From contig JAUVIQ010000021.1 of assembly GCA_030592655.1 (NCBI GenBank), positions 1 to 23,496 on the forward strand: 23,496 nucleotides of DNA, written 5' to 3'. The DNA is from Planctomycetales bacterium (lineage in GTDB: Bacteria > Planctomycetota > Phycisphaerae > SM23-33). Position numbers and translations under genes: made by a program. Below the pieces are notes generated by a model. The model searched no databases, had not been told where the DNA came from, and saw only the letters and a list, made by a program, of their open reading frames with translations. Below, in pieces: positions 9,801 to 16,331 of the stretch; positions within the stretch are counted from its first letter, which is position 1; every line of letters begins with the position of its first letter.

Positions 9801-9919
9801 CCGCCTGTTCCAGCCGATTTGGTTATGTCGGTGAACGACAACCCCTCGGCCTGCACGAAGTCAGAAAATAACAACCCAACCGCGACAACAATCAGCGATT
9901 TTATCAAAACTCCAGTCAT
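6842..9919 (-). CDS. Secreted FG-GAP/ASPIC protein fused to a DUF5060 glycosidase-like module
   Basis: The product is 1025 residues. A signal peptide (1-24, ends VQA) precedes FG-GAP/VCBS repeats (about 45-400) with seven aspartate-rich calcium-type loops such as DIDADGRPD, DLDNDGDYD and DVDNDGDLD. An ASPIC/UnbV-like domain (about 405-508) ends in NQTITI. After a linker, residues about 545-1025 repeat the whole architecture of the downstream gene: DUF5060 (PIEWSLDNP), WAWGDE (741-746), GYGWDLDEW (784-792) and the same C-terminal block. The ATG at 9919 was preferred over one at 9937 because GGAGG lies 9 bases before it, while the upstream ATG has no spaced ribosome site. A beta-propeller for adhesion or glycan binding joined to a hydrolase-like module is the inference. 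The frame is continuous across the joint. Confidence 0.82.
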   Translation of the reverse strand: MTGVLIKSLIVVAVGLLFSDFVQAEGLSFTDITKSAGTGGPTIKGKTGGHGAMFADIDADGRPDLYISMIFATPMPDLFFRNIDGRKFADEGVKRGLVGKTDSGMHGFCFADLDNDGDYDAVRGLTYAIGNIRKPGRNQIKRNDGAGNFTDVTDAAGIPADRREPTRGVIAFDMDGNGDLDIFCVSGAWGSKKDRPGERNELYRNEGKMKFTPITTGALVTCPAGQGTTDTDLDGDGDIDVIAANRTGPVNILINDGAGNFKLIKPESLGIKHPAKDGATTADVDNDGDLDLLLTGGDYGHLYLNNGKGKFAHKQTFSKIDGYMGGFADLDNDGDLDLVFAGDKKVYLNDGTGNFTPGPKVPVAGINDPRGIAFADIDNDGDMDFAIGVKRSRNFLIRNNLNGGNWLKVKLISPHGQAGAFGTKVRIYQAGRIGEKKLLGMRESRSNNGYLGQDDPVLHFGLGKHPAVDVVLTFSFSRRKAKQLTLSCIFSSMDISQSDFKCNQTITIDLKQIFAELSKHLPFLGAEDKQTTNIGGLIAKRTLDRFVKQWVPIEWSLDNPGYKGNPFDLVAKVTFVHEKSREKIVTEMFYAVKDTWKFRFTGTKPGKWTFTTASKTKALNGTGGTVTVTANPKGRGFVTGFGNKWGYSGTGEVFVPQLVMYAGPEKYFKNPKRIDADIKTFLVEHGFNGFHTSVLCRWFDFKQTRATALKSKDPNPDPRTFEALELLIRKTHAAGGMVHIWAWGDEERRMTPIRLGGMNGPADKRLQRYIAARLGPIPGWTMGYGWDLDEWTKEKDLRLWHTYMHKHLGWKHMLGGRSVGPNNYKPGIKFPQIYKGLDYSGYEQHRPTYEAYVAALQARPKKPAFSEDRFRIRSRGYPGKDYNLEMTRRGLWHSTMAGGVANIWGYLLGPKGRGGSNPYPKPEWIKTYSVFFKHRFVKDIARNNKITDGLCLTRPTRAHYVFYREDAESIKMDLSRMAEVQKAVAVDTLKPYKEIDLGTLKPKSNTWKAPYKSDWAIAVGKFDSK

Positions 9920-9957
9920 GGCCAATATCCTCCCCATCTTCTTTTTTTTCTGTGCAA

Positions 9958-10016
9958 TTGGAAATTGAAACCCCGTCAGGGCTGGCCGTGGCGAGTTGGA
10001 AATTGGAAATCGAGAA
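9958..10016. repeat. TTGGAAA heptamer repeats, two clusters
   Basis: TTGGAAA followed by TTGAAAC (9958-9971), then TTGGAAA twice followed by TCGAGAA (9996-10016). The clusters lie between tRNA-Lys and the FG-GAP gene, both on the minus strand. Between them CCCCGTCAGGG (9971-9981) could form a very short hairpin. The period of seven matches the other intergenic repeats in this window. Confidence 0.55.
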
Positions 10017-10089
<73 letters not shown>

Positions 10090-10128
10090 TTGAATAAATT
10101 TATAGTCCACGAATTATAGAAAAAAATC

Positions 10129-10156
10129 CGCAATCCGCAATCCACAATCTGCAATC
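10129..10156. repeat. Four tandem heptamers, CGCAATC type
   Basis: Units CGCAATC, CGCAATC, CACAATC and TGCAATC run without gaps. The last unit reaches into the stop codon (TCA on plus, 10155-10157) of the membrane-protein gene, so the repeat supplies part of its TGA. Confidence 0.8.
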
Positions 10157-10652
10157 AGGACTCGGAAGATACTTTATTTTCCACAAGTTGCACAAGTGAA
10201 CGAAAATTCTGTAATTTCCAACTGTCAAGAACCAGCGTTTTTTCCCCGTGGTCGGATTCATAATGAAGACGAAGTATCCCTTTGTCAGCCAGTTTGGCTG
10301 AATCAAGCGAACGGACCTTGTCCCAGGAAATCTTCTCCTTGCATGTGTATCCTATACCTTCGTCGTCAGCCACCAACTTTCTGCGTAAAGCCACTGCTCC
10401 CAGTCCCAGCGGTATCAGCCCCATCAACGGGAAGGCAATGGCTCCGCCATGATTAAACCAATAACTGAAAACGTCGCTGATGTTACCGTCCTTCATCTCT
10501 TGAGGGTACTTGCCCTTGTGGACATCGATAACACACCACAATCCGAAGCCAATAAGTATCGCTGCCACTATGAATAACCTGACCGCCGGTTCCCTGGTTG
10601 CGGGACATTCCACCTTCGTCGGAACATCATTGTTTTGTGTCTGCTCGGTCAC
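10155..10652 (-). CDS. Small membrane protein with two TM segments and a cytosolic PH-like tail
   Basis: 165 residues, starting at GTG (10652) with GGAAAGG about 7 bases upstream; no in-frame ATG gives a better start. Residues 25-43 and 70-89 are hydrophobic and look like two membrane helices. The C-terminal half (about 92-160: EGIGYTCKEKISWDKVRSL, then strands and a terminal helix) has the look of a bacterial PH-like or YdbT-type domain (a fold guess). No enzyme motif is seen. Two TATAAT boxes on the minus strand (plus bases 10704-10709 and 10715-10720) lie 50-70 bases upstream and may be its promoter, although no clear -35 was found. The stop codon lies inside a heptamer repeat. Function unknown. 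Confidence 0.75.
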   Translation of the reverse strand: MTEQTQNNDVPTKVECPATREPAVRLFIVAAILIGFGLWCVIDVHKGKYPQEMKDGNISDVFSYWFNHGGAIAFPLMGLIPLGLGAVALRRKLVADDEGIGYTCKEKISWDKVRSLDSAKLADKGILRLHYESDHGEKTLVLDSWKLQNFRSLVQLVENKVSSES

Positions 10653-10790
10653 TTTGCGCCCTTTCCATAAAAACGGTTAACACACTCTCATCGCTCAAAA
10701 TCGATTATATCGGGATTATATCAACTTTTCGAGTGATTAATACTACAACGAAATTTTACTTCTCGCTGATGGCGGTAATTACTTGTTTTG

Positions 10791-10861
10791 TAATTGGTAA
10801 TTCGTAATTGGTAATTGGTAACAGAGTGTCGGTTTTTTTTACCAATTACGAATCACCAATT
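10791..10861. repeat. Inverted heptamer repeat, TAATTGG type
   Basis: The left arm is TAATTGG, TAATTCG, TAATTGG, TAATTGG (10791-10818). The right arm is ACCAATT, ACGAATC, ACCAATT (10841-10861). Bases 10792-10812 pair with 10841-10861 over 21 positions with a single mismatch. It lies between divergently oriented genes, so it is unlikely to serve only as a terminator. Confidence 0.85.
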
Positions 10862-10876
10862 TTGCAAAAACGGTAC

Positions 10877-10906
10877 TTGAGAAAATGTTCCCGCCTGCGA
10901 TATAAT
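10877..10906 (+). promoter_or_regulatory. Distal sigma70-type promoter of the HTH-receiver gene
   Basis: TTGAGA (10877-10882) and a perfect TATAAT (10901-10906) with an 18-base spacer. Transcription would start near 10913, leaving a leader of about 200 bases before the ATG at 11114. That leader shows no long open frame. Confidence 0.7.
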
Positions 10907-11053
10907 CAGCAGTGCCGAAGCGTATGTGTAGCAACCACAAGAATACCTCACTATATTAAAGAAGTTTAACGGAGTGATGTTACGGTGATTAATATCAGGC
11001 TCCGCGGTACGACCCCTAAAGTCTGAATACTAGGAAATATTAAAATATTCTTA

Positions 11054-11082
11054 TCGACACGGTGTGTTTTGCCGATTAGAAT
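11054..11082 (+). promoter_or_regulatory. Proximal sigma70-type promoter of the HTH-receiver gene
   Basis: TCGACA (11054-11059) and TAGAAT (11077-11082) with a 17-base spacer, each one base off consensus. Transcription would start near 11089, giving a short leader that includes AAGGTGAT before the ATG. Confidence 0.6.
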
Positions 11083-11113
11083 ATAGGCCAGTTGAATAAA
11101 AGGTGATATCAGG

Positions 11114-11719
11114 ATGGCTAGGAACAGGAGTGAACCGACTCTGGACGATCAGTCTTCCAAGAAGAATTTGTCAACGTTTGATATAGCCGAATTGATCGAG
11201 GTTGATCCCGGTTCGGTTGCAAATTGGATTGACAGTGGTGCTCTGAAGGCGCATCGAACACCCGGCGGGCATCGTCGTGTAGCCGTCGAAGACCTTGTGA
11301 AATTTCTTCAAGAGCACAAGATGCCGGTGCCGGCGGGATTGGAGCGGACGCCGATACGTATCCTGATAGTCGATGATGAGCCTGATACGACTCGGATAAT
11401 CGCCAGGGCGATAGGGAATTCGCATCCCGATTACGAAGTAATCGAGGTGCATGACGGTTTCAAGGCCGGAACGCTCGTAGCGACGCTTAAACCCAGCGTT
11501 GTTGTACTTGACCTGCGAATGCCGGGTATGGACGGATTTGAGGTCTGTCGGGCGATCAAATCCCAGGAAGCCACCAGTCATATTGAAGTAATTGCAATAA
11601 CTGCTTATCCGTCTGAAGAAAGTAATCAGCAGATACTGGACTGCGGCGCGAAGATGTGTCTGACCAAGCCGCTGGACCTGACCATGCTGGTCGAGCAGGT
11701 TGAATCGGCAGTGAAATAA
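11114..11719 (+). CDS. Response regulator: excisionase/MerR-type HTH fused to a receiver domain
   Basis: 201 residues. The N-terminal part (about 20-70) is a winged-helix DNA-binding unit of the MerR/excisionase (BldC-like) type: FDIAELIEVDPGSVANWIDSG, then RTPGGHRR and VEDLVKFL. Residues about 81-200 form a receiver domain with acidic pair D87/D88, phospho-acceptor D133 in VLDLRMPG, T163 and K185 in LTKPLD; all catalytic residues are intact. HTH first and receiver second is the reverse of the usual response-regulator order. The ATG follows AAGGTGAT at good spacing. No histidine kinase is adjacent, so its partner is encoded elsewhere. It is convergent with the epimerase gene. The DNA target is unknown. 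Confidence 0.88.
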   Translation: MARNRSEPTLDDQSSKKNLSTFDIAELIEVDPGSVANWIDSGALKAHRTPGGHRRVAVEDLVKFLQEHKMPVPAGLERTPIRILIVDDEPDTTRIIARAIGNSHPDYEVIEVHDGFKAGTLVATLKPSVVVLDLRMPGMDGFEVCRAIKSQEATSHIEVIAITAYPSEESNQQILDCGAKMCLTKPLDLTMLVEQVESAVK

Positions 11720-11742
11720 AACGCCCGAAAGGGCAAAAAAAA

Positions 11743-11837
11743 GCAGGCGTGTGTGTGCATTACGTTGATTAAGACCCCCGACCCTGAGTCCTAACACGTA
11801 TGCACGAGCCATGTGGAAAGCTCTGTCGCACGCCTGC
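11743..11837. ncRNA. Compact structured RNA candidate between convergent genes
   Basis: A 95-base element closed by a perfect 9-bp stem (GCAGGCGTG at 11743-11751 with CACGCCTGC at 11829-11837). Inside, GTGCAT (11755-11760) pairs with ATGCAC (11800-11805) and continues as ACGT with ACGT (11762-11765/11796-11799). GAGC (11806-11809) pairs with GCTC (11820-11823). Together they make a three-way junction. On the minus strand the closing stem is followed directly by eight T, so it could be a terminator for minus-strand transcripts such as the epimerase mRNA. On plus, a separate terminator follows at 11843. I do not recognise a known family; strand is undecided. Confidence 0.5.
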
Positions 11838-11842
11838 CTAAT

Positions 11843-11880
11843 CGGTCGGGACGGCAATAGTCGTCCCGGCCGAAGTTTTT
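11843..11880 (+). terminator. Rho-independent terminator
   Basis: CGGTCGGGACG (11843-11853) pairs with CGTCCCGGCCG (11862-11872), 11 bp including one G-U wobble, loop of 8, then AAG and five T. It would end plus-strand transcripts from the regulator gene and/or the RNA candidate before it. Just after the regulator stop, a small hairpin GCCC GAAA GGGC sits at 11723-11734. The following stretch 11881-12104 shows nothing I can support. Confidence 0.85.
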
Positions 11881-12104
11881 AAATGTGCCTTACATATCCT
11901 GCAATCTGCGCAAATAATTCCGGATGTGGTTACTCGTCTCGAAGAGCCAAAATCAGAGTCGGTGGGGGGAGTGCGAGGACACCATCCCTTTATCCGCCTG
12001 TCGGTCAACAACTTCCGTCAAGCAACACATATATTAGATGTTCGCGCAATCGTTGTCCAGACAGTTTTGTAGAAATTTTTCCCCGATTGTTATGCGCGGA
12101 ATAC

Positions 12105-13100
12105 TTATAAATTCTTCAACGCCCAATCGACGGAACGGGCGATGCCCTCGTCGTACCCGACAGCGGGGGAGTATCCCAGTTCGCGCTCGATCTTATCCGT
12201 ACTGAAAAAGACCTTCCGTCCTATCAGCCAGACGGAATATCGCGTTACCAGCGGGGGCTTCTTCTTTCCGAACATATGTCCGAAAAGTTCCATTATAAAG
12301 GCGGCTTTGTAGGCGACTTTGTAGGGCACCTTTTTCGATAACGGTTCTGCGCCGATCTGTGCGGCGATCTTGTTGAGATACTCCGCCTGGGTGATAGCGC
12401 CGTCGTTACAGAGGTTATACGCTTGGCCGGCTGCTTTTTCCGCCTCGGCGGCGAGGATGCAACCGTCGGCTTCGTTACCGGCGTAGGTGAGGTTGAGGCG
12501 ATTGGTTCCGTCGCCGACGAGTTTTGCTTTTCGTCCCTTGATGGCGCGGATCAATCGCGGCATGGACGCCCGGTCCCGCTCGCCGTAAAGCCAGCTGGGG
12601 CGGATGACGGTAACGGGGAGATCGCCTTTTTCGTGAGCGGACCAGACGATGTTCTCGGCTTCGACCTTGGCCCGGCTGTAATAACTCCACTTGTGCAGGT
12701 TGTATCCGAGCGGAGCCGATTCGTCCAGTACCAGTCCGGCTCCGTCCGGATGCCCGTATGCGCTGATTGATGAGATATGCAGGAAGCGTTTCGCGCCGGC
12801 GTGGGCGGCGGCTTCGACTACGTTTCGCGTTCCGTCGATGGTAATATCCACGAATTCGCCCCAGGGTCCCCAATCGCCGACACGTGCGGCGACGTGATAG
12901 ACAATCTCCACGCCGTCCATTGCCCGCGCGAGCGAGTCGCGGTCGGTGATGTCGCCGACAGCCTTTTCGACGCTGAGCGTATCGAGGAAACTCGTGTCCG
13001 AACTGCCGCGGACTAATGCGCGAACGTCTTTACCGTCGGCGCGAAGTTTAGCGGCGATATGACTTCCCAACAGGCCGGTTGCTCCGGTTATTAGATTCAT
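12105..13100 (-). CDS. NAD-dependent epimerase / 3-beta-hydroxysteroid dehydrogenase-like protein
   Basis: 331 residues of the extended SDR family. The NAD(P)-binding motif GATGLLG is at 6-12, the catalytic Tyr-Lys pair at Y141/K145 (YSRAK), preceded by SSISAYG (110-116) containing the active-site serine region. VIRPSWLYG and the LTYAGNEADG stretch follow the pattern of 3-beta-HSD-like and nucleotide-sugar epimerases. The ATG at 13100 has AAGGAT 8 bases upstream. It may act on a sterol-like, isoprenoid or nucleotide-sugar substrate; the sequence alone does not say which. It is transcribed alone on the minus strand, convergent with the HTH-receiver gene. Confidence 0.88.
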   Translation of the reverse strand: MNLITGATGLLGSHIAAKLRADGKDVRALVRGSSDTSFLDTLSVEKAVGDITDRDSLARAMDGVEIVYHVAARVGDWGPWGEFVDITIDGTRNVVEAAAHAGAKRFLHISSISAYGHPDGAGLVLDESAPLGYNLHKWSYYSRAKVEAENIVWSAHEKGDLPVTVIRPSWLYGERDRASMPRLIRAIKGRKAKLVGDGTNRLNLTYAGNEADGCILAAEAEKAAGQAYNLCNDGAITQAEYLNKIAAQIGAEPLSKKVPYKVAYKAAFIMELFGHMFGKKKPPLVTRYSVWLIGRKVFFSTDKIERELGYSPAVGYDEGIARSVDWALKNL

Positions 13101-13191
13101 TATGCGGTATCCTTTATTAGAAAGTATGATTTTCAGGAACGGTGGAATCTAGCCTGGGTTGGGCTTTTTGTCAAGTCCAAGCGACTTGCTC

Positions 13192-13220
13192 TTGATGAAA
13201 ACCCTCATTCATCGTACATT
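13192..13220 (+). promoter_or_regulatory. Likely promoter of tRNA-Leu
   Basis: TTGATG (13192-13197) and TACATT (13215-13220) with a 17-base spacer; transcription would start a few bases before the tRNA at 13233. Each box matches consensus at four of six positions. Confidence 0.4.
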
Positions 13221-13232
13221 AGTGCCACTCAG

Positions 13233-13317
13233 GCCGAAGTGGCGGAATTGGCAGACGCGCAGGATTCAAAATCCTGTGTCCGTTCAGGACGTGAGGGTTC
13301 GAGTCCCTCCTTCGGCA
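13233..13317 (+). tRNA. tRNA-Leu (CAA)
   Basis: 85 bases with the long variable arm of a class II tRNA. Acceptor GCCGAAG pairs with CTTCGGC, anticodon stem CAGGA/TCCTG with loop TTCAAAA gives anticodon CAA, T-arm GAGGG TTCGAGT CCCTC, discriminator A. CCA is not encoded. Confidence 0.96.
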
Positions 13318-13387
13318 GTAGCATGGCCGTCTCGTCCATGAATTCACGGGCGATGCGTAGCATCACTACGTGAGACGCCCGTGCTAC
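13318..13387. repeat. REP-like palindromic element after tRNA-Leu
   Basis: Outer arms GTAGCATGGCCGTCTC (13318-13333) and GAGACGCCCGTGCTAC (13372-13387) pair with one mismatch and one wobble. Alternative inner pairings exist: CACGGGCG/CGCCCGTG (13345-13352/13376-13383), GATGC/GCATC (13352-13356/13360-13364) and CGTAG/CTACG (13356-13360/13366-13370). It begins at the base after the tRNA. Confidence 0.65.
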
Positions 13388-13388
13388 T

Positions 13389-13421
13389 AAAAAAAGGGCG
13401 CTGCCCGTGTGGACAACGCCC
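13389..13421 (-). terminator. Rho-independent terminator of the LTxxQ repeat protein gene
   Basis: Read on minus: GGGCG (13421-13417) pairs with CGCCC (13400-13396), followed by seven T (13395-13389). It lies about 30 bases past the stop of the gene at 13452. Confidence 0.75.
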
Positions 13422-13451
13422 CTTCGGTTCGCTTCTTTGACTATTCAAGGC

Positions 13452-14681
13452 CTATTCGTCAATACCTCCCCCTCCCGGACGGCGTCGGCCTCCGGGGCCT
13501 TTGTTTCTGCCTCGGCGTTTCTGCCACCTCTTCTTCCGCTCTTCGCGGCGCTCCTTGGCCTTGGCTTTCTGTTCGTCGGTCAGAACGGTGCTCATCTCCT
13601 CCCGCATTTTCTTTACCAGTTCGCGACGTTCTTCGCCCTGGGCTTCCTTAATCTTGTCGCGATACTTGGCCTCGATCTTCTCCATCTGCTCTTTTTGCTC
13701 ATCCGTCAGGCCCAGAGCGTTGCCCACACGGTTGCGGAACATTTTCCTGTTACGCTCTCGGTGCTTTTTGGCTTTTGCCTTCTGCTCGTCGGTCAGGATC
13801 GACTCCAGTTCCTCGCGCATCTTCTTTATCAATTCCAGGCGTTCTTCGCCCTTGGCATTCTTGATTTTATCCTGATACTTTTCGCGGATCTTTTTACCCT
13901 GGGCTTTCTGCTCATCCGTCAGGTTCAGGTCGGCTGCCAGTCTCATGCGCCCGTAGCGCCGTCCCATACGCTGCATAGCCGCATCGAACTTCTTGACCTG
14001 CTCCTCGGTCAGGACGTCGGACTTGATTGTCTTGATCGCCTTTTGCCAAAGTTCGCCCTTTTCCTTGGGCGTTTTGGCTTTATCGGCGGCGGCCTTGGTA
14101 TCGGCGACGATCTTCTTGATCTTTACTTCCTGCTCGTCGGAAAGGCCCACCTGCCCTAAAGCTCTGCGGACCATGCGAACGCCTACCACAGCCCTGCGAC
14201 CCTGACGCATCATTGTTTTGGCTTTGGCCTTCTGCTCGTCGGTCAACACCGCCTCGATTTGCTTACGCATCGTCGCGTACAACTCGCGCCGACCCTTCGT
14301 GCTATCAGCCCTCTTTTTACGCAGAGCCTTGAGGGCCTCGGCGTCTTTTTCCTTGCGGGCCTTTCTAAACTGTTCGCGCAAGGACTTGAGGTCTTCGCCG
14401 TTCTCTTTCTGCCAGTTCTCGACGGCTTGGCGATGGGTGTCGAGAATCTGTTTGACCTGCTTCTGCTGGTCGGCTGACAGGTCCAGGTTTTTCGTCATTC
14501 TCTCAAGGGTGTTCTTTTGGAACTCCTTGCGTGCGCGTGTGCGCTGACGCCTGTCGCCGGTACGTCCAGCCTTCGTGCGCTGACGTTTCCGTTCGCCCGG
14601 TGCATTTTCGTCAGCCAGTGCGGGAGCGCCGAGCAACACGACACCGACCATCACCGTCAGAAGTAATTTTACAGTTCTCAT
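13452..14681 (-). CDS. Periplasmic Spy/CpxP-like protein with LTxxQ repeats
   Basis: 409 residues. A signal peptide (1-23, ends ALA) is followed by a highly charged, almost entirely helical chain. Motifs of the LTxEQ kind occur eight times (LSADQ, LTDEQ, LSDEQ, LTEEQ, LTDEQ and so on), in four blocks of roughly 70-100 residues that look like internal duplications; the last two are most alike (KMREE, LTDEQKAKAK). LTxxQ motifs define the Spy/CpxP family of periplasmic chaperones and stress sensors. Spy itself has about 160 residues, so this is a multi-domain version. The tail is rich in Arg and Gly. The ATG at 14681 follows AAGGAG at six bases. A palindrome TCCAATC/GATTGGA (14723-14740) sits 42-59 bases upstream of the start and may be an operator. 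Confidence 0.78.
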   Translation of the reverse strand: MRTVKLLLTVMVGVVLLGAPALADENAPGERKRQRTKAGRTGDRRQRTRARKEFQKNTLERMTKNLDLSADQQKQVKQILDTHRQAVENWQKENGEDLKSLREQFRKARKEKDAEALKALRKKRADSTKGRRELYATMRKQIEAVLTDEQKAKAKTMMRQGRRAVVGVRMVRRALGQVGLSDEQEVKIKKIVADTKAAADKAKTPKEKGELWQKAIKTIKSDVLTEEQVKKFDAAMQRMGRRYGRMRLAADLNLTDEQKAQGKKIREKYQDKIKNAKGEERLELIKKMREELESILTDEQKAKAKKHRERNRKMFRNRVGNALGLTDEQKEQMEKIEAKYRDKIKEAQGEERRELVKKMREEMSTVLTDEQKAKAKERREERKKRWQKRRGRNKGPGGRRRPGGGGIDE

Positions 14682-14722
14682 TTCCGACTCCTTTTCAAAG
14701 TCCGGGGCATTGTCTCGTTGGC

Positions 14723-14740
14723 TCCAATCCTGCGATTGGA
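14723..14740. promoter_or_regulatory. Palindrome in the divergent promoter region
   Basis: TCCAATC, four bases, GATTGGA: perfect 7-base arms in the 273-base gap between the divergent LTxxQ protein gene and the zinc-ribbon gene. It could be an operator or an mRNA hairpin. A possible TATACT box for the rightward gene is at 14784-14789. Confidence 0.35.
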
Positions 14741-14954
14741 CTTCCCAGCCGTTTCGGTTTGCCCCATAGTCCGATGCGGCTGATATACTAAACGTACGCG
14801 AGCGGGAAAATATTGCCGAAATTTTCGTAAAAATTCATCGGCCTCAAAAACGATGAAAATCAAGCCGATATTTTCAGCAGACCATTTTATTCATCCGATT
14901 CGCGGTTATGATATGAATAGTGGCAATGCTGACTGGGCTAATAGGATCGGTACG

Positions 14955-16316
14955 ATGGAATTGCTTTGCGGTAAATGCGGGAATACGCTGAATGTTGTCT
15001 GGGACCAGGCCGGCCAAGACATCCGATGCCCGCACTGCGGAAACACTATCCACATACCGGCAATGGACGCTTCGGTCCCAACCCACGACGAGGACGGCTT
15101 CGGCGCTCCGGCAGAGGATGATTTTCTCACCAAGGCAAGGCTGCTGCTTCAGCGGAAACTGCTGGTCATCTGCGGATCGTGCGGAGAGCGGTTGACGGTC
15201 GAGCAGAGGCTGGCGGGCAAGACGCTTCGCTGTCCCGCGTGCGGCGGGCAGATTCGTATCCCGCACCAGGCCGATGAGGATGACTTCCCCGACGTCTCGA
15301 CACGCATGGACGTCCTTGACATAACCGAGGAACCGGAGCCTTCGCCGATAGAATCGGATGCGTACCTGTCGGCGGAATCTGACAAAAACCGTAGCCGGAG
15401 CAAATGGCCCGTCGCAATCGTCCTGATCCTGATGACCGGGCTGGCGGGGATAGCCATCGGATATATCCTGCGCGGGCGAGGCGGCGGGGGGGTTCCCGAA
15501 GAGAAACCTCCGACAAGCACCGCCCCAGCCAGGCGTGAACAGGTTCCGACTACAAAACCGACTGTTACGACGCTTCCTGTCGTCGCGGCAACCATGCCTG
15601 TAACCCCGCCGGTGAAAGCCAAAGCGGCAATGAAGGTCCGGCGGGTGAAAACGGCGATTCTGGCCGACGGGCTGGTTCCCGCACCGCTTGGCAGGATGTT
15701 CCTGTACGTAAAGGTCGATGTTATAGCCAGCGAGGACGCCTTGTCTATCAACGTTACGGGCGGGGACGTGGTGCTGGAGAGCGATGCCGGTAAAATCGCC
15801 CCGCTGGGCCTGGCTTTGACCGGTTCGATTGTGCCGTTGGTTGCTCGTGGCGGGACGATTGTTGTGAAACCGTTGGCTGGGCGAATCGAAACCTTTGTCT
15901 TTGTCGTACCGGAGGAGTTCGACGAGGGGAAATTGAAAATCGCCGGTATCGGCGAATGCGAATTGCCCGCTCTGCCTGCGTTTTCTGCGCCCGACCCGTC
16001 AGCCATAGTCGGTACGTATGCTGAAGCCGGTCGGTATCTGCGAGTCGCTTTTAAGAATCCGATAATGGAACGCCTACGGGCGGGGCCTGTTCACGGGCTT
16101 GTTATCAGCAAACAAGGCGAGCGTTTGACAATCGCTTTTCCGACGACGGGTCTCCGCGGCCTGGTGCATTCAGCCAACGTCGGAACCTACGCCGTCATCC
16201 TCACCGACGGAAAAACTCACCTGCAATGCCATCTCCGGCTAATCGATTCGGGAAAACGACTCATCCTCTACCTGTCGGAAAAACCTTATCATCAGATAAT
16301 ATATGAAAAGAAATAG
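14955..16316 (+). CDS. Membrane protein with two cytosolic zinc ribbons
   Basis: 453 residues from the ATG at 14955, chosen because AGGA lies 8 bases upstream and the protein then begins with the zinc-ribbon sequence; in-frame ATGs at 14853 and 14913 lack a ribosome site. Zinc ribbon 1 uses C5/C8 and C25/C28, zinc ribbon 2 C73/C76 and C93/C96. An acidic linker leads to one membrane helix (about 151-172), then a Pro/Thr-rich stretch and a beta-rich domain (about 210-453) facing the other side. This arrangement is common in planctomycete proteins of unknown role. No catalytic motif is visible. It leads a close plus-strand cluster with two small membrane proteins. Confidence 0.75.
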   Translation: MELLCGKCGNTLNVVWDQAGQDIRCPHCGNTIHIPAMDASVPTHDEDGFGAPAEDDFLTKARLLLQRKLLVICGSCGERLTVEQRLAGKTLRCPACGGQIRIPHQADEDDFPDVSTRMDVLDITEEPEPSPIESDAYLSAESDKNRSRSKWPVAIVLILMTGLAGIAIGYILRGRGGGGVPEEKPPTSTAPARREQVPTTKPTVTTLPVVAATMPVTPPVKAKAAMKVRRVKTAILADGLVPAPLGRMFLYVKVDVIASEDALSINVTGGDVVLESDAGKIAPLGLALTGSIVPLVARGGTIVVKPLAGRIETFVFVVPEEFDEGKLKIAGIGECELPALPAFSAPDPSAIVGTYAEAGRYLRVAFKNPIMERLRAGPVHGLVISKQGERLTIAFPTTGLRGLVHSANVGTYAVILTDGKTHLQCHLRLIDSGKRLILYLSEKPYHQIIYEKK

Positions 16317-16331
16317 TAAGGGGTCGCAGAT

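Noticed and set aside
6842..9919. Possible frameshift or stop between the FG-GAP part and the DUF5060 part
   Set aside because: The reading frame is continuous, the ASPIC domain ends naturally at NQTITI, and the next module starts at its usual place.
10129..10156. Possible CRISPR array
   Set aside because: The units are seven bases with no spacers between them, so it is a simple tandem repeat.
11883..12110. Plus-strand open frame of 75 codons between the terminator and the epimerase gene
   Set aside because: No ribosome site, no recognisable composition, and it starts right after a terminator.
13159..13341. Plus-strand open frame of 60 codons
   Set aside because: It spans the tRNA-Leu gene.
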